DNA from: Vibrio sp. B1FLJ16
GTDB taxonomy: Bacteria > Pseudomonadota > Gammaproteobacteria > Enterobacterales > Vibrionaceae
Reading direction: 5' to 3'
Assembly: GCF_905175385.1 (NCBI RefSeq)
Contig: NZ_HG992749.1
Span: 186,001 to 250,000, forward strand
Length of the DNA: 64,000 nt
The notes beneath the pieces were generated by a model. That model saw only the letters and a program-made list of their open reading frames with translations, did no database searches and was not told where the DNA came from. Below are positions 38,651 through 47,615 of the stretch, one piece after another (positions within the stretch are counted from its first letter, which is position 1; each line of letters starts with the position of its first letter). Position numbers and translations under genes: made by a program.

Positions 38651-38804
38651 TGTCGTAATTTACAACCTTTTTGTTGGGCAAAACTTTGGCTCTTTTTACT
38701 CTCGTGAGCTGATAGTTATGTATTCTAGCGTACGAGGTGATGGTGTCTATGGGTACTCATTGACGATAAGATAAAGTCTATTCGTGCGGCGTTCAACTGA
38801 GGTG

Positions 38805-39549
38805 TTAACAACGACGCTTTGTTAGCAAGTAAAACTTCCTTCTTATCTGCTCATAGAACCGAAACGCTTCTATATAAAATTTGTTTATTACACTTAAGTG
38901 ATCTTTATTTTTGCGTGTATGTCCAATAGTTGAGGGGATCGCGGCTCTAAAAACCACATCTGGATAGATACTTATAATATTGATGTCATGAATCCAGACT
39001 TTTTCCATGTAGTCATCCACAGGGAACAGTATTTCTTTTGCATTGTTCACAAGCTGCTCAGCTGCTTCTGGGCGGAGCAAATAGCCCATAGCGCCTGATG
39101 TGGGGCAAGCATAGTCACCAAGAGCAAAGGTTTCTGAGAGCGCAGTCGTCTTGTTAAACGCTATATTTTGTTTGGATGCTGCTAACTTAACGAGAGAGCG
39201 AAGACTTAATTGAGAGCGGATGTGTTGTAATTCGGCTACCACAGATGCAATTTCTGGATGAATATCGACGTTGTCCTCCAAAACCAGAACATCTTGTTGA
39301 TGCTTAACGCACCATTGCCATATCGCCATATGGCTAAAAAAACAGGCGATTTCACCTTTTTTTTAGCGTGTAACCTTTCAGTCTAAGTGTTTTTTCAGGT
39401 CTTATGAGCTCTTTCTGCGTATTCGTTAAATCTTGAGGTGTTAATGCGTCAAAGAACTCAAATTGTATATTGGCCGCGTTGAGCTTTGTCTCAACTCGCT
39501 CTCGGCGATCAATAGAATTCTTAAGGCTTAAGACAAAGGTCTTCATCAT
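38805..39549 (-). pseudogene. GT25 family (LPS beta-galactosyl-type) glycosyltransferase, frameshifted
   Basis: The N-terminal part (39549 to 39365) reads MKTFVLSLKNSIDRRERVET and FFDALTP, the GT25 opening. The rest in another frame reads KKGEIACFFSHMAIWQW, VLVLEDNVDIHPE and the ATSGAMGYLL-like region to 38805. An eight-base A run (T8 at 39357-39364 on plus) would join the two if it were A7, giving about 247 aa (LKKGEIACFFSH is a standard GT25 block). As read, the frame stops at KKR. It stands alone between lpxM and hldD. Confidence 0.82.
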
Positions 39550-39724
39550 AATACTCGTTTGAATAACAAAAATTAAGTTTAGCGTGATCGGGTTTCTTAA
39601 AGGTACAACGGTTAAGCCAGGTATCGAATGTATGTCATATAGAAAGATTGTAGGGCTTGTTCACAGGGAGAGATGTCGAACACAATGAAATTACAGGTAC
39701 CAGTATTCATAGTGAAGTAGCTCA

Positions 39725-39754
39725 AAAGGGAGCAGGTTAAACTCCGCTCCCTTT
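39725..39754 (-). terminator. Possible terminator of hldD
   Basis: Stem AAAGGGAGC / GCTCCCTTT with a 12-base loop, followed on the minus strand by only four T. It lies about 50 bp after the hldD stop. The rest of 39550-39805 holds no gene. Confidence 0.5.
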
Positions 39755-39805
39755 AGGATCTCGAGACAGGACAACAGTATAAAGTAATACACCGCCGCTT
39801 ACATG

Positions 39806-40747
39806 TTAGCGATTCTGAATGGCTAAGTACTCAGCAACCCCTTCTGCAACTGTTTTGAACTCTATATCACAGCCCGCAGCGCGTAGTTTAGTCAAGTCAG
39901 CTTGAGTAAACTCTTGATACGCACCTTTAAGGTGGTCCGGGAACGGGATAGTTTGGATTTCGCCTTTTCCATGATGGGTGATTACGGCTTTTGCTACAGC
40001 ATCAAATGATTCCGCACGACCGGTACCACAGTTAAAGATACCCGATACACCATTTTCCAGGAACCACAGATTGACTTTACATACATCACCCACGTAGACA
40101 AAGTCACGTTTAAAGGTTTCACTGCCGGCAAACAATTTCGGGTTCTCACCCGCATTTAGCTGATTGTTTAGATGGAATGCGACTGATGCCATGCTGCCTT
40201 TGTGATCTTCACGAGGGCCGTAGACGTTGAAGTAACGGAAGCCAGTGATTTGCGACAAGGTTTCACCGTGTTGTTCAGCATCTTGCCATAAGCGACGTAC
40301 ATAGTTATCAAACTGTTGTTTCGAATAGCCATAGACGTTAAGAGCGCCTTCGTACTCACGCTCTTCAACAAAGGTGTCTGTCTCACCGTATGTTGCTGCA
40401 GAGGAGGCATAAAGGAATGGAATTTCACGGTCTAAACAGTAATGCAGCAACTCTTTTGAGTACTCATAGTTGTTCAGCATCATGTATTTACCATCCCATT
40501 CAGTGGTCGCAGAGCACGCTCCTTCATGGAAGATGGCTTCGATCGGGCCGAAATCATCACCCGCCATAATTTGGGTAAGGAAGTCGTCACGATCCATGTA
40601 ATCGGTAATGTCCAGATCAACTAGATTCTTAAATTTTTTGCCATTTTTAAGGTTGTCGACAACCAGAATATCGTTCATACCAGCTGCGTTGAGTGCTTTC
40701 ACAATGTTGCTGCCAATCATGCCAGCACCACCAGTTACGATAATCAT
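39806..40747 (-). CDS. hldD: ADP-L-glycero-D-manno-heptose 6-epimerase
   Basis: Last step of ADP-heptose synthesis; 313-aa SDR, also known as gmhD/rfa[38 protein letters not shown], the catalytic [13 protein letters not shown], and [20 protein letters not shown] match HldD throughout. In vibrios it conventionally marks the edge of the O-antigen/capsule locus, which agrees with what follows here. Confidence 0.97.
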   Translation of the reverse strand: MIIVTGGAGMIGSNIVKALNAAGMNDILVVDNLKNGKKFKNLVDLDITDYMDRDDFLTQIMAGDDFGPIEAIFHEGACSATTEWDGKYMMLNNYEYSKELLHYCLDREIPFLYASSAATYGETDTFVEEREYEGALNVYGYSKQQFDNYVRRLWQDAEQHGETLSQITGFRYFNVYGPREDHKGSMASVAFHLNNQLNAGENPKLFAGSETFKRDFVYVGDVCKVNLWFLENGVSGIFNCGTGRAESFDAVAKAVITHHGKGEIQTIPFPDHLKGAYQEFTQADLTKLRAAGCDIEFKTVAEGVAEYLAIQNR

Positions 40748-40999
40748 AGAACTTCCACCATAGATTAAAATTTCTCTGGAATTCTAGCAAGAAACGGAAT
40801 GCAGCGCTATTGGGAGGGAAGAAAGAGTCAGGAGCAAAGCTCAAAGAGTTAGAAGCAAATTGCTTTGATTATTTCGTTATGCTTGGCGTGCGCATTGAAC
40901 AAAATAGGGAGCAGAGTAGAATAACGCTCTTAAGTGCAAGGATAAGCATGATCATAGATTATGCCATTATCGGCCCAAGAACCTCATATTGGAGTTAAA

Positions 41000-42205
41000 G
41001 TGATTCTAAAACCATCGATAAATGAGAAGTTATCATTTCTGTACTTTCTTCCTCTTACCTGGGCCGTGACTGGAATGTTGCTTTATAGAGATGGACATAA
41101 ACTCATGGTGCTGTTTGCACTTATTGTTATGTTGGTTTCTTTTAGCCAGTATGGGCTTCAACTAGCATTGAGTAACATAAAAGCGCACCGCCTCCTTCAA
41201 TTGCTTTTGGTGACTTTAGGCTTTTATATTGCGGTTGATGTATATCAAGGCTACGGCTCCAGTGTGATTCGAGCATTTTCTGTGGTCGTTGTAATTTTGA
41301 CTTTTACTCCCGCACATATCTGGCGTAAACAGCAAAAACATGTACCTATTTGGGTCTTGGTTGGCGCATTGACCTGTTTTGTTTCTACCTTTTATCAAGC
41401 CCATATTTTGCAGTTAGGTCGATGGTGGAATATCAATCCTATTCCTTATACGACGGTAGCGTGTGTGTTTTCTTTACTCAGTGCGATGCTATTGGTTTTA
41501 AAAGCTAGCTCTCGAACTAAAGTTATAGCATTTGCATCTTTCATGCTTTCTTTTAATGCGCTCATTTTAGGTGAGGCTCGTGGGGTGTTATTGGCATTTT
41601 ATGTAGCCGTATTCGCTTTTTTCTTTGTTATCAAATTCAGCAATCATGTCCTGATAGGAAAGTATGTGTTGATTCTGGGGATCGCGATGGCGACCTTGAT
41701 TTTCATGAATAAACAAACCATAGAGAACAGGATAGAGCAAACCAATAAAGAAGCAGCCACGATCGCTGGCGGAAATCTTGATTCTTCTATAGGTTTGCGT
41801 CTTCAAATGTGGAAGAGTGGGTTAGAAATGTTTAAAAAAGCTCCGGTTCTTGGTTATGGTGATGGACACCTCGAGCAGAAAGAAATGCAATATGAAGAGG
41901 GGATTATTTCCAAAAATGCCATTTCATTTACTCATTATCACAGTCAGTTTATCGAAGCATTGGTGAAAACGGGTATCATTGGTTTTTTGGTCATTCTGGC
42001 TTTGCTTTTATTGCCGTTTTATTATCACTATCAAACTAATAATTTAGCGACATTAGCAGCAAGCGTTATCTCTCTGGCATATATTGTCGCTTCACTAACT
42101 GATGTTCCTATGAGTCACGCACAAACAATCATCGTGTATTTCTTGTTTATCAAGGCGCTGCTCTCCAATTTGGAGTCGGATAACTGCTTGGGTAATGCAC
42201 AGTAG
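41000..42205 (+). CDS. waaL: O-antigen ligase (WaaL-like)
   Basis: 401 aa with about eleven membrane segments and a large periplasmic loop. LGEARGVLLAFYVAV and the Wzy_C-type stretch GLRLQMWKSGLEMFKKAPVL, then FTHYHSQFIEALVKTGIIGF with the conserved His, fit O-antigen ligase. Start GTG 41000 has GGAG five bases upstream; an earlier ATG at 40961 is less likely. Wzy polymerases look similar, but the place beside hldD/waa genes favours a ligase. Confidence 0.82.
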   Translation: MILKPSINEKLSFLYFLPLTWAVTGMLLYRDGHKLMVLFALIVMLVSFSQYGLQLALSNIKAHRLLQLLLVTLGFYIAVDVYQGYGSSVIRAFSVVVVILTFTPAHIWRKQQKHVPIWVLVGALTCFVSTFYQAHILQLGRWWNINPIPYTTVACVFSLLSAMLLVLKASSRTKVIAFASFMLSFNALILGEARGVLLAFYVAVFAFFFVIKFSNHVLIGKYVLILGIAMATLIFMNKQTIENRIEQTNKEAATIAGGNLDSSIGLRLQMWKSGLEMFKKAPVLGYGDGHLEQKEMQYEEGIISKNAISFTHYHSQFIEALVKTGIIGFLVILALLLLPFYYHYQTNNLATLAASVISLAYIVASLTDVPMSHAQTIIVYFLFIKALLSNLESDNCLGNAQ

Positions 42206-42227
42206 CTCGCTGAGGATAGAAACTTCT

Positions 42228-42249
42228 AGGGCCTAGGATCCTAGGCCCT
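42228..42249. repeat. CCTAGG palindrome, locus 2
   Basis: A 22-base perfect palindrome: AGGGCCTAGGA followed by its exact reverse complement. It lies in the 51-bp gap between the converging waaL and gfcD genes, where it could also act as a terminator hairpin. Same sequence family as the arrays at 20571, 46340 and 50400. Confidence 0.85.
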
Positions 42250-42256
42250 CTTGTTA

Positions 42257-44455
42257 TTAATTTGCTTCTGAACGATTTGGTCTTTGATACCAAGGGTTTC
42301 GCTCATCAGTCAGTTCTATCAAGCCGTATTTACGTCCTAGCCTTTGACCACCGTCGCGAGTCAGCGGTTGCCAGTTGAAGTTCGCGCGATTGTTACTTGG
42401 TTTGACTGTCATGATGTCGTATGGAATGGAGATGTAGAAGCCTTTAGTAAAGCTGCCTTCGCCAAACTCATCAGCTGATAAGTCACTGATAGACGCAAAC
42501 GCGCCGGCAATCACACCACTCTTGAACTGTTTAGAGAAACTGAACTGAGCGCCTTTATCACCTGCTAAGAATTGACCTACATTCAACTCAAGCATGGTAT
42601 CAGATAGAAACTCCCACTGCGGGAAGTAGTAGCCAGACACAAAGCCTGTAAATCCTTTTTCGATGACTTGGAATGGACGACCGTACTCTGGAACGTTCTG
42701 CCACTTTTCGTCATAAATACCAAAGTAACTTTGCGGGTCACGCTGAGTGACTAAGTTAACGTCAGCACCAATTGCCCAGTTAGCGCCTTTCGGACGATAT
42801 AATAACTCCGTACCGACACCGGCAAACATACTCTCCAGATAACCTGCGTAGAACTGCTGGTCCATCGTATCTGAGTATTCCTGGAACCAGGTTAATTGCA
42901 AGTTCGAAATGGTAACATCGTGCTCGTTTTGGTAAGCACGGAACATGGTACGCACACGCGGGATCGTTGTTGCATCAGGTGGCGTGACATAGTTGAACTT
43001 GTCGTAGTTGTTGTACCAATCCCAGTAAAGTGAACCGGCAATCTCAAGTTGATCGGTCAGCCAGTAAGATGCACTGCCGCTTAAACCAACACTAAACAGG
43101 TAGAAGTCTTCAGCATTACCCAATGTTTGCGCCAGTTTAGGTGCAAAGCCCCAATCGAAGCGCTTAAAGCCGTCATAGGTTGTTTGACCTTGTGGTTTAA
43201 GGCTCGACGTTGAAGTCGCATCTTCGATTTGAGGGTTGATGTAGTTTACTTGGGCGTAATCCCGGTACTTATCTTTCGAAATTGCGGTTTGTTCGGTGAT
43301 TAAACCACGGTTTCGTTCATTAATTGTGAAGGTATCGACACTGTCTGGTACCTGGTTATAGAGTACAGCTGCCGCTTTTTCGTGTGCCTCGTTACGGTCA
43401 CGGTACTTCTTCTGTTCACCGACAATCGATACCTTATCGTTTTGTGCGTAAATTTGGATATTTTGGTAACCGGCAATCTTATGCAAGTCTTCTGTTACGC
43501 GCTTCCAGTCCACATCAGAAAGTTCTGCTGGTTGGTTATCTTCTACTTCTGGTGTTGGTGTATCACGCCAGAAAGAAGGCATGTCATTAAAGTTAGTGTG
43601 CAGACTTAAACCCGCTACGAGCGTATCGCCACGCTCATAACTCAAACGCAGATCTGCCATATGACCTAAGCGGTACAGCACGCCAAAGTTCCAAGGCGTA
43701 TACGGAGTCATATTTATGCCACCACGACGAGCAGGGAAGTCTTCACTGTAATCGTTGCTGTCGTATTCCAGTTTAAAGCGCAGCGGAGCGTAGAGTGTCT
43801 GGTATTCCACTCCACCAAATAGCGCAGCAGGGCCTTTGAACCAACGTTCGAAGTCTACGCTGCCGCCTCTACCTTTAAAGTCAGATGGACGCTCGCAGTA
43901 TTTGTTTGATGCCTTACAAGCAATGTTCGTGATGTTATCTCGCGTACCTAAATAACCCCAGCCCATGCCCAAGGTAAAATCGAAGGTACCTAAGTTCGGA
44001 TTGGAGTATCGCTTGGTCGCGGCGAAGAATTCGGCGTCAAATAGTCCCGTACCCGCAAAGTCACGAACGCCGACAGAAAGCTCTGGAAAATACTGGGATT
44101 CCTCTAGCAGGCGAACTTTAAAGTCTACGCCCTTATCGGTGTATTTTGTATCTCCCGAAAAGTCTGGATCGTTGCTGTAGAAAAGATCATTGACCAAGGT
44201 GTAGCGTAAGGTCGTTTCGAGCCAAGGCATCACTTGCAGAGTGACATTATAAAACTGGTATTCATTACTGAAGTTGACCGCAACGTTAAATTCACCTTCC
44301 GGTGCCATGCGGCCAGTTGGCATTTGCATAAGGCCGACACCGCCAAAGTCCATCTGTGAGGGCTGTAGTGGAGGAGCTTCAAATGGCATGTCCTGAGCCC
44401 AAACCAATGCTGGCCCCATTAAAGAAAGGGTTAAAGTATTTCTAATCAACATCAT
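42257..44455 (-). CDS. wbfB: YjbH/GfcD-like outer-membrane polysaccharide export protein
   Basis: 732 aa with an N-terminal signal peptide (to AQD, about residue 21). MDFGGVGLMQMPTGRMAPEG is the YjbH-family opening. Alternating strands with many aromatic residues suggest one or two barrels, with a region in the middle (DVDWKRVTEDLHKIAGYQNI) that could be a periplasmic domain. GfcD/YjbH proteins serve capsule or exopolysaccharide export. The start overlaps gfcC by 4 bp. Named wbfB in vibrios; I am moderately sure of the symbol. Confidence 0.85.
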   Translation of the reverse strand: MMLIRNTLTLSLMGPALVWAQDMPFEAPPLQPSQMDFGGVGLMQMPTGRMAPEGEFNVAVNFSNEYQFYNVTLQVMPWLETTLRYTLVNDLFYSNDPDFSGDTKYTDKGVDFKVRLLEESQYFPELSVGVRDFAGTGLFDAEFFAATKRYSNPNLGTFDFTLGMGWGYLGTRDNITNIACKASNKYCERPSDFKGRGGSVDFERWFKGPAALFGGVEYQTLYAPLRFKLEYDSNDYSEDFPARRGGINMTPYTPWNFGVLYRLGHMADLRLSYERGDTLVAGLSLHTNFNDMPSFWRDTPTPEVEDNQPAELSDVDWKRVTEDLHKIAGYQNIQIYAQNDKVSIVGEQKKYRDRNEAHEKAAAVLYNQVPDSVDTFTINERNRGLITEQTAISKDKYRDYAQVNYINPQIEDATSTSSLKPQGQTTYDGFKRFDWGFAPKLAQTLGNAEDFYLFSVGLSGSASYWLTDQLEIAGSLYWDWYNNYDKFNYVTPPDATTIPRVRTMFRAYQNEHDVTISNLQLTWFQEYSDTMDQQFYAGYLESMFAGVGTELLYRPKGANWAIGADVNLVTQRDPQSYFGIYDEKWQNVPEYGRPFQVIEKGFTGFVSGYYFPQWEFLSDTMLELNVGQFLAGDKGAQFSFSKQFKSGVIAGAFASISDLSADEFGEGSFTKGFYISIPYDIMTVKPSNNRANFNWQPLTRDGGQRLGRKYGLIELTDERNPWYQRPNRSEAN

Positions 44456-45225
44456 TTTGGCTTCTTCATTACGGTTGGCTTGAGTTGCGTGAGTAGCTGG
44501 ACAATATCCTGATCTATTTTCGAGGTTTCATATTCATCAAAAGGGATATAAACCATGGTCAATGGCGGCAGGTAATATTGAGTCGTTAGCCAGGAACCGT
44601 GATGCGGCTGAATCACTTTACCATCCGGATAAATAATAACGGGCGGATTGGTCAGTTTACCAATATCACCTTCTAGGCTTTTTATTTGGTCTTGTAATGG
44701 AATACCGGCTTGTCCTTTGACGGAGTATATCTTGTCGAGATTTCCTAAATATGTAATTTCCTCTACGCGTCTTGGCGAAATCAAGGTTAACTGACCATTT
44801 AATAGTGGGTTGTTAAATTTGTCCAGGCGGACATCATCTAAATCAATGGCTGACAGCAGGCGCGGAGCGAACTGATGTTGTTGGATAAACTGATGCATCG
44901 GGTGCGTATTCAAGTTATATCGAACCATTTGATTCAATATCGAGTTCTTCAGAGAGGCTGACTCGCGCAATGCTTCTTCCGAACTGTTAAATAATGTTGT
45001 TGCTAGAGGGTATTGTAATATCAGATCCTGCTGCTGAGCCTGTTTCAGAACATCAGATAAGCGAACCGCTTGAGAAAATTGCATTTCTTTACCAACGGCT
45101 GTTAACTCAACATTTAAAGAGGGTGCTTGTTCTGAGGTTGACTGAGCAGAAGCCGTACTTGTATTCGCCAGTAGTATGAGGCTTGTTAAAGCTATGTTTA
45201 ATAAGGATAGTGGTCGCTTAATCAT
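44452..45225 (-). CDS. wbfC: YjbG/GfcC-like capsule biosynthesis protein
   Basis: 257-aa periplasmic protein with a signal peptide (cut after ASA, near residue 27). It has a QAVRLSDVLKQAQQ segment, like the ubiquitin-like/SLBB part of GfcC, and a late GKVIQPHHGSWL and LPPLTMVYIPF. In E. coli GfcC belongs to the group 4 capsule operon gfcABCDE. Overlaps gfcB and gfcD by 4 bp each. Confidence 0.83.
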   Translation of the reverse strand: MIKRPLSLLNIALTSLILLANTSTASAQSTSEQAPSLNVELTAVGKEMQFSQAVRLSDVLKQAQQQDLILQYPLATTLFNSSEEALRESASLKNSILNQMVRYNLNTHPMHQFIQQHQFAPRLLSAIDLDDVRLDKFNNPLLNGQLTLISPRRVEEITYLGNLDKIYSVKGQAGIPLQDQIKSLEGDIGKLTNPPVIIYPDGKVIQPHHGSWLTTQYYLPPLTMVYIPFDEYETSKIDQDIVQLLTQLKPTVMKKPK

Positions 45226-45896
45226 GGCTTGCTGTATCCTTTCAGTATCGTTAACTCAATCGGCGCCATATTCGGCCCTAAATGCTGGCGAGTTTTTACA
45301 ACTTGCCCTGCTTCATTTACCCAATAATAGTTATCAACGATTTTAGATAGGGTCGGGAACTCAACGGATTCTCGATATAAATCAGCAGAAGTCGAAGAGA
45401 TTGGCGTTGTGACTACTTTTTTACCCAAGTAAGTTCGCGCTACTCGTGCCGGGAAACCATATCGATATTGCTCTTCCCAGTCATAAGAAAGGGCATATTC
45501 CGTATTTGAGTTGCTGTATGCTGGTACTGAGCCATAGACACCAGCAACATTGTTATTCTGCAATTTCAGTGTTTTAACGATATGGCCGTTTTCTGTCACC
45601 ACCATCGCTTTGTCTGCACTGACCCATTTTAACTGAGTTTTACCGGTAAGAGGGTTTTGCTCGGCAAATGCCAACACAACAAAAACTTGTTTTTGATTGC
45701 CTATCTTGAGGTATGCACTGGCGTAAGGGACTGCTTCAATCTCCTGAGGCGTCATTTCTACATCGATGTAGTTACCGTAAGCGTCTTGAATGGTTGCGGA
45801 GACATCATTGAACTTTTGAGTACAACCGAAGATCAGACTAAAGGCAGGTAGGATCAGAAGTAAGCGCTTCCATTGTTTGGCTAGAAAGGTGTTCAT
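45222..45896 (-). CDS. wbfD: YjbF/GfcB-like lipoprotein
   Basis: 224 aa with a lipoprotein signal peptide: basic start, hydrophobic LLLILPAFSLIF and lipobox FGC at Cys25. The YjbF-family region YASAYLKIGNQKQVFVVLAF and FPARVARTYLGKKVV follow, with a C-terminal YYWVNEAGQVVKTRQHLG. Second gene of the gfc-like minus operon, after a terminator-like hairpin that would reduce its level relative to gfcA. Confidence 0.83.
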   Translation of the reverse strand: MNTFLAKQWKRLLLILPAFSLIFGCTQKFNDVSATIQDAYGNYIDVEMTPQEIEAVPYASAYLKIGNQKQVFVVLAFAEQNPLTGKTQLKWVSADKAMVVTENGHIVKTLKLQNNNVAGVYGSVPAYSNSNTEYALSYDWEEQYRYGFPARVARTYLGKKVVTTPISSTSADLYRESVEFPTLSKIVDNYYWVNEAGQVVKTRQHLGPNMAPIELTILKGYSKP

Positions 45897-45915
45897 TGTT
45901 CCCTCTTGAAAATAA

Positions 45916-45942
45916 AATCGCCCTGAATAAATCAGGGCGATT
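45916..45942 (-). terminator. Hairpin after gfcA (partial terminator)
   Basis: Eleven-bp perfect stem AATCGCCCTGA / TCAGGGCGATT, loop of five; on the minus strand it is followed by a T-rich tract. It lies between the first small gene and gfcB, so it could set a high ratio of the small protein to the rest. Confidence 0.75.
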
Positions 45943-45978
45943 AATTATCTACGAATCTACTTAAAGATTACTGCGATA

Positions 45979-46206
45979 TTATTCCACAGAAGCAGAAGCA
46001 GAAGCAGAAGCAGAAGTTGTTGTAGTGCTCGAGTCGCTGTCTGTCGCTGCTACTGCTACTACTGTTGCTGCTGCCGCTGCGCCTACTGCCACTGCAGTTG
46101 AACCTACTGCTGAGCCTGATGCTGCACCAGCTGAACCAGCTTCTTCTGCTGCGAATGCCGTTGACGCGCTTAGGGCCATAAGAATAGCTAGAGCTGTGTT
46201 TTTCAT
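45979..46206 (-). CDS. Small GfcA/YjbE-like secreted protein, Ala/Ser/Thr-rich
   Basis: 75 aa. Signal peptide MKNTALAILMALSASTAFA, then a very low-complexity body: AEEAGSAGAASGSAVG, a hydrophobic Ala/Val stretch, DSDSSTTTTS and a tail of repeated Ala-Ser. The tail is encoded by four perfect AGAAGC repeats and one variant (45988-46017, plus strand). Place and composition match GfcA/YjbE, the threonine-rich first product of group 4 capsule operons. AAGGATTA before ATG 46206 supports the start. Confidence 0.75.
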   Translation of the reverse strand: MKNTALAILMALSASTAFAAEEAGSAGAASGSAVGSTAVAVGAAAAATVVAVAATDSDSSTTTTSASASASASVE

Positions 46207-46339
46207 TATTAATCCTTGTATATACGTTATAAAAACATCGATGTCTGGTGACAAAACTAAGTGTCCCAATGCGTATTTTAGATAAAAAATGATCAGCGTG
46301 TAAACTGTTTCGTATTCTTTTTATTAGGAATACAAAGTC

Positions 46340-46590
46340 CTTAGGGGAATGCGGAGAAGGGCCTAGGGAAAAGAAAGGGCCTAGATCCTAGTTGTGCGCG
46401 TTGAATTTATTGTGTCAAATGGCAGGTTTGTATTTGTTGTTTTGGAGTACAGAGCGCTTCGCTTAGGGAATACGGAGGCGTTTGATGAGGGTTCGGTATT
46501 CCGTATTCCAAAATCGTACTCTCAAGCCTTGCGTTATTCACTGCAATTTCAGCGTTCTAGGCCCTAGGATCTAGGAACCTAGGGCCTATT
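46340..46590. repeat. CCTAGG-rich palindromic repeat array, locus 3
   Basis: Same design as locus 1. The left arm (about 46354-46391) has GGGCCTAGGGAAAAG and GGGCCTAGATCCTAG. A middle part contains GGGAATACGGAGG and its inverse GGTATTCCGTATTCC. The right arm (46557-46588) has CTAGGCCCTAGGATC and GAACCTAGGGCC. The two arms are roughly inverted copies. The block lies in the 0.8-kb gap between the divergent gfcA and the capsule operon. No gene is seen in it. Confidence 0.8.
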
Positions 46591-46595
46591 CTTTT

Positions 46596-46658
46596 CCGTA
46601 ATCCGTAATCCGTAATCCGTAATCCGTAATCCGTAATCCGTAATCCGTAATCCGTATT
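46596..46658 (+). repeat. Tandem repeat of the 7-base unit CCGTAAT
   Basis: Eight perfect copies (46596-46651) and one degenerate copy (CCGTATT). The unit is the reverse complement of ATTACGG, the same motif seen scattered in the CCTAGG arrays. It is likely variable in copy number. The sequence from 46659 to 46877 shows no gene. Confidence 0.97.
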
Positions 46659-46877
46659 CCTTAATCTCAAACAACCTTAGAGCCTAACATTCATCCAATT
46701 CTCACATTGTCGGCACCCTTGTCCCCTTGCCGTTTTCCTTCAATACATGCATAATTTGCCCGCTTTGTAGAGTGTGCAAAACGATAGTTTTTTGGTTTTG
46801 CCTTCCAGACAACGCACTTAAATAAAAATATTTATATTAATAAGCCGAATAAAAAAAGTAATTCGGCGCTAAGCGAA

Positions 46878-46915
46878 CAGTGGCTAACGCGTATATGCCG
46901 CAGGGCGGTAGCGTG
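46878..46915 (+). promoter_or_regulatory. JUMPstart element with ops site (RfaH recruitment)
   Basis: CAGTGGCTAACG... ends with GGCGGTAGCGTG at 46904-46915, the ops core. RfaH loads onto RNA polymerase paused at ops and prevents Rho termination in long LPS/capsule operons. It lies about 105 bp before the barrel gene and points into the wbfF-wzz-wzx operon. Recognised by exact match to the ops core. Confidence 0.92.
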
Positions 46916-47021
46916 GAATGCGTGAGAGATTTTACAGGCCTTATTGCTCGTTTATACCAATTGTCTATTACGATTGATATTTGTATGCAGTGTCAGGTCG
47001 ATACTTAGGGAAAACAATTAC

Positions 47022-47540
47022 GTGATTAATAAACGACCGTGGCTAGGGGCGTTGAGTGCAATCAGCTTGGCTTTGTACTCGTTTTCTGCCTCAGCAGATT
47101 TTTATGCTGGTGCGTTATTGAGTTACTCTAACGCCGAATATCACCACTCCTCTTCATCTTCAATAGCCGAGGGAAGCCCTTTTCTTCTTCAGGCGCAAGC
47201 TGGCTACTTCTTCAATGACTACCTTGCTTTAGAAGCGCGGTACGGAACCTCTGTTCAGCGCGATAACGGACTGTCGGTTGATAATGTCGCAAGTGGCTTT
47301 GCTAAGTTTAATATTCCTGTTTCTGAGCGAGTGGCTCTTTATGGTTTAGCTGGCTACTCAAGCGTGCTGATTGATCAACAAAAGGTCGGTTCCGATAAAG
47401 AACAGGGTTTTAGTTTTGGTATGGGCGCACATTATGCGCTTGATAAGCGAAGTGCCGTAGTATTTGAATTTGTTGATAACGTAGCCGAAGACAAAGTGCG
47501 TTTAAATTCAATCTCTCTCGGCTTTCAGCACCGTTTTTAG
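47022..47540 (+). CDS. Small outer-membrane beta-barrel protein
   Basis: 172 aa. Signal peptide from GTG 47022 (MINKRPWLGALSAISLALYS, cut after ASA). The mature part starts DFYAGALLSYSNAEY, alternates in eight-strand fashion and ends LGFQHRF with terminal Phe; GYFFNDYLALEARYG and GLAGYSSVLI fit the OmpA/opacity-type barrel (OMP_b-brl). First gene after JUMPstart. A role in surface polysaccharide export is inferred from place only. AGGG lies 11 bases before the GTG. Confidence 0.8.
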   Translation: MINKRPWLGALSAISLALYSFSASADFYAGALLSYSNAEYHHSSSSSIAEGSPFLLQAQAGYFFNDYLALEARYGTSVQRDNGLSVDNVASGFAKFNIPVSERVALYGLAGYSSVLIDQQKVGSDKEQGFSFGMGAHYALDKRSAVVFEFVDNVAEDKVRLNSISLGFQHRF

Positions 47541-47615
47541 CTGTCCGTTTTTAAATAAAGGCCTATCGCGCAGGATTCATGCTTAGGTTTTCCACATCAT
47601 AATAATTTATAGCGA

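Noticed and set aside
46596..46658. CRISPR-like array of direct repeats
   Set aside because: The unit is only 7 bases with no spacers and no cas genes nearby; it is a simple tandem repeat.
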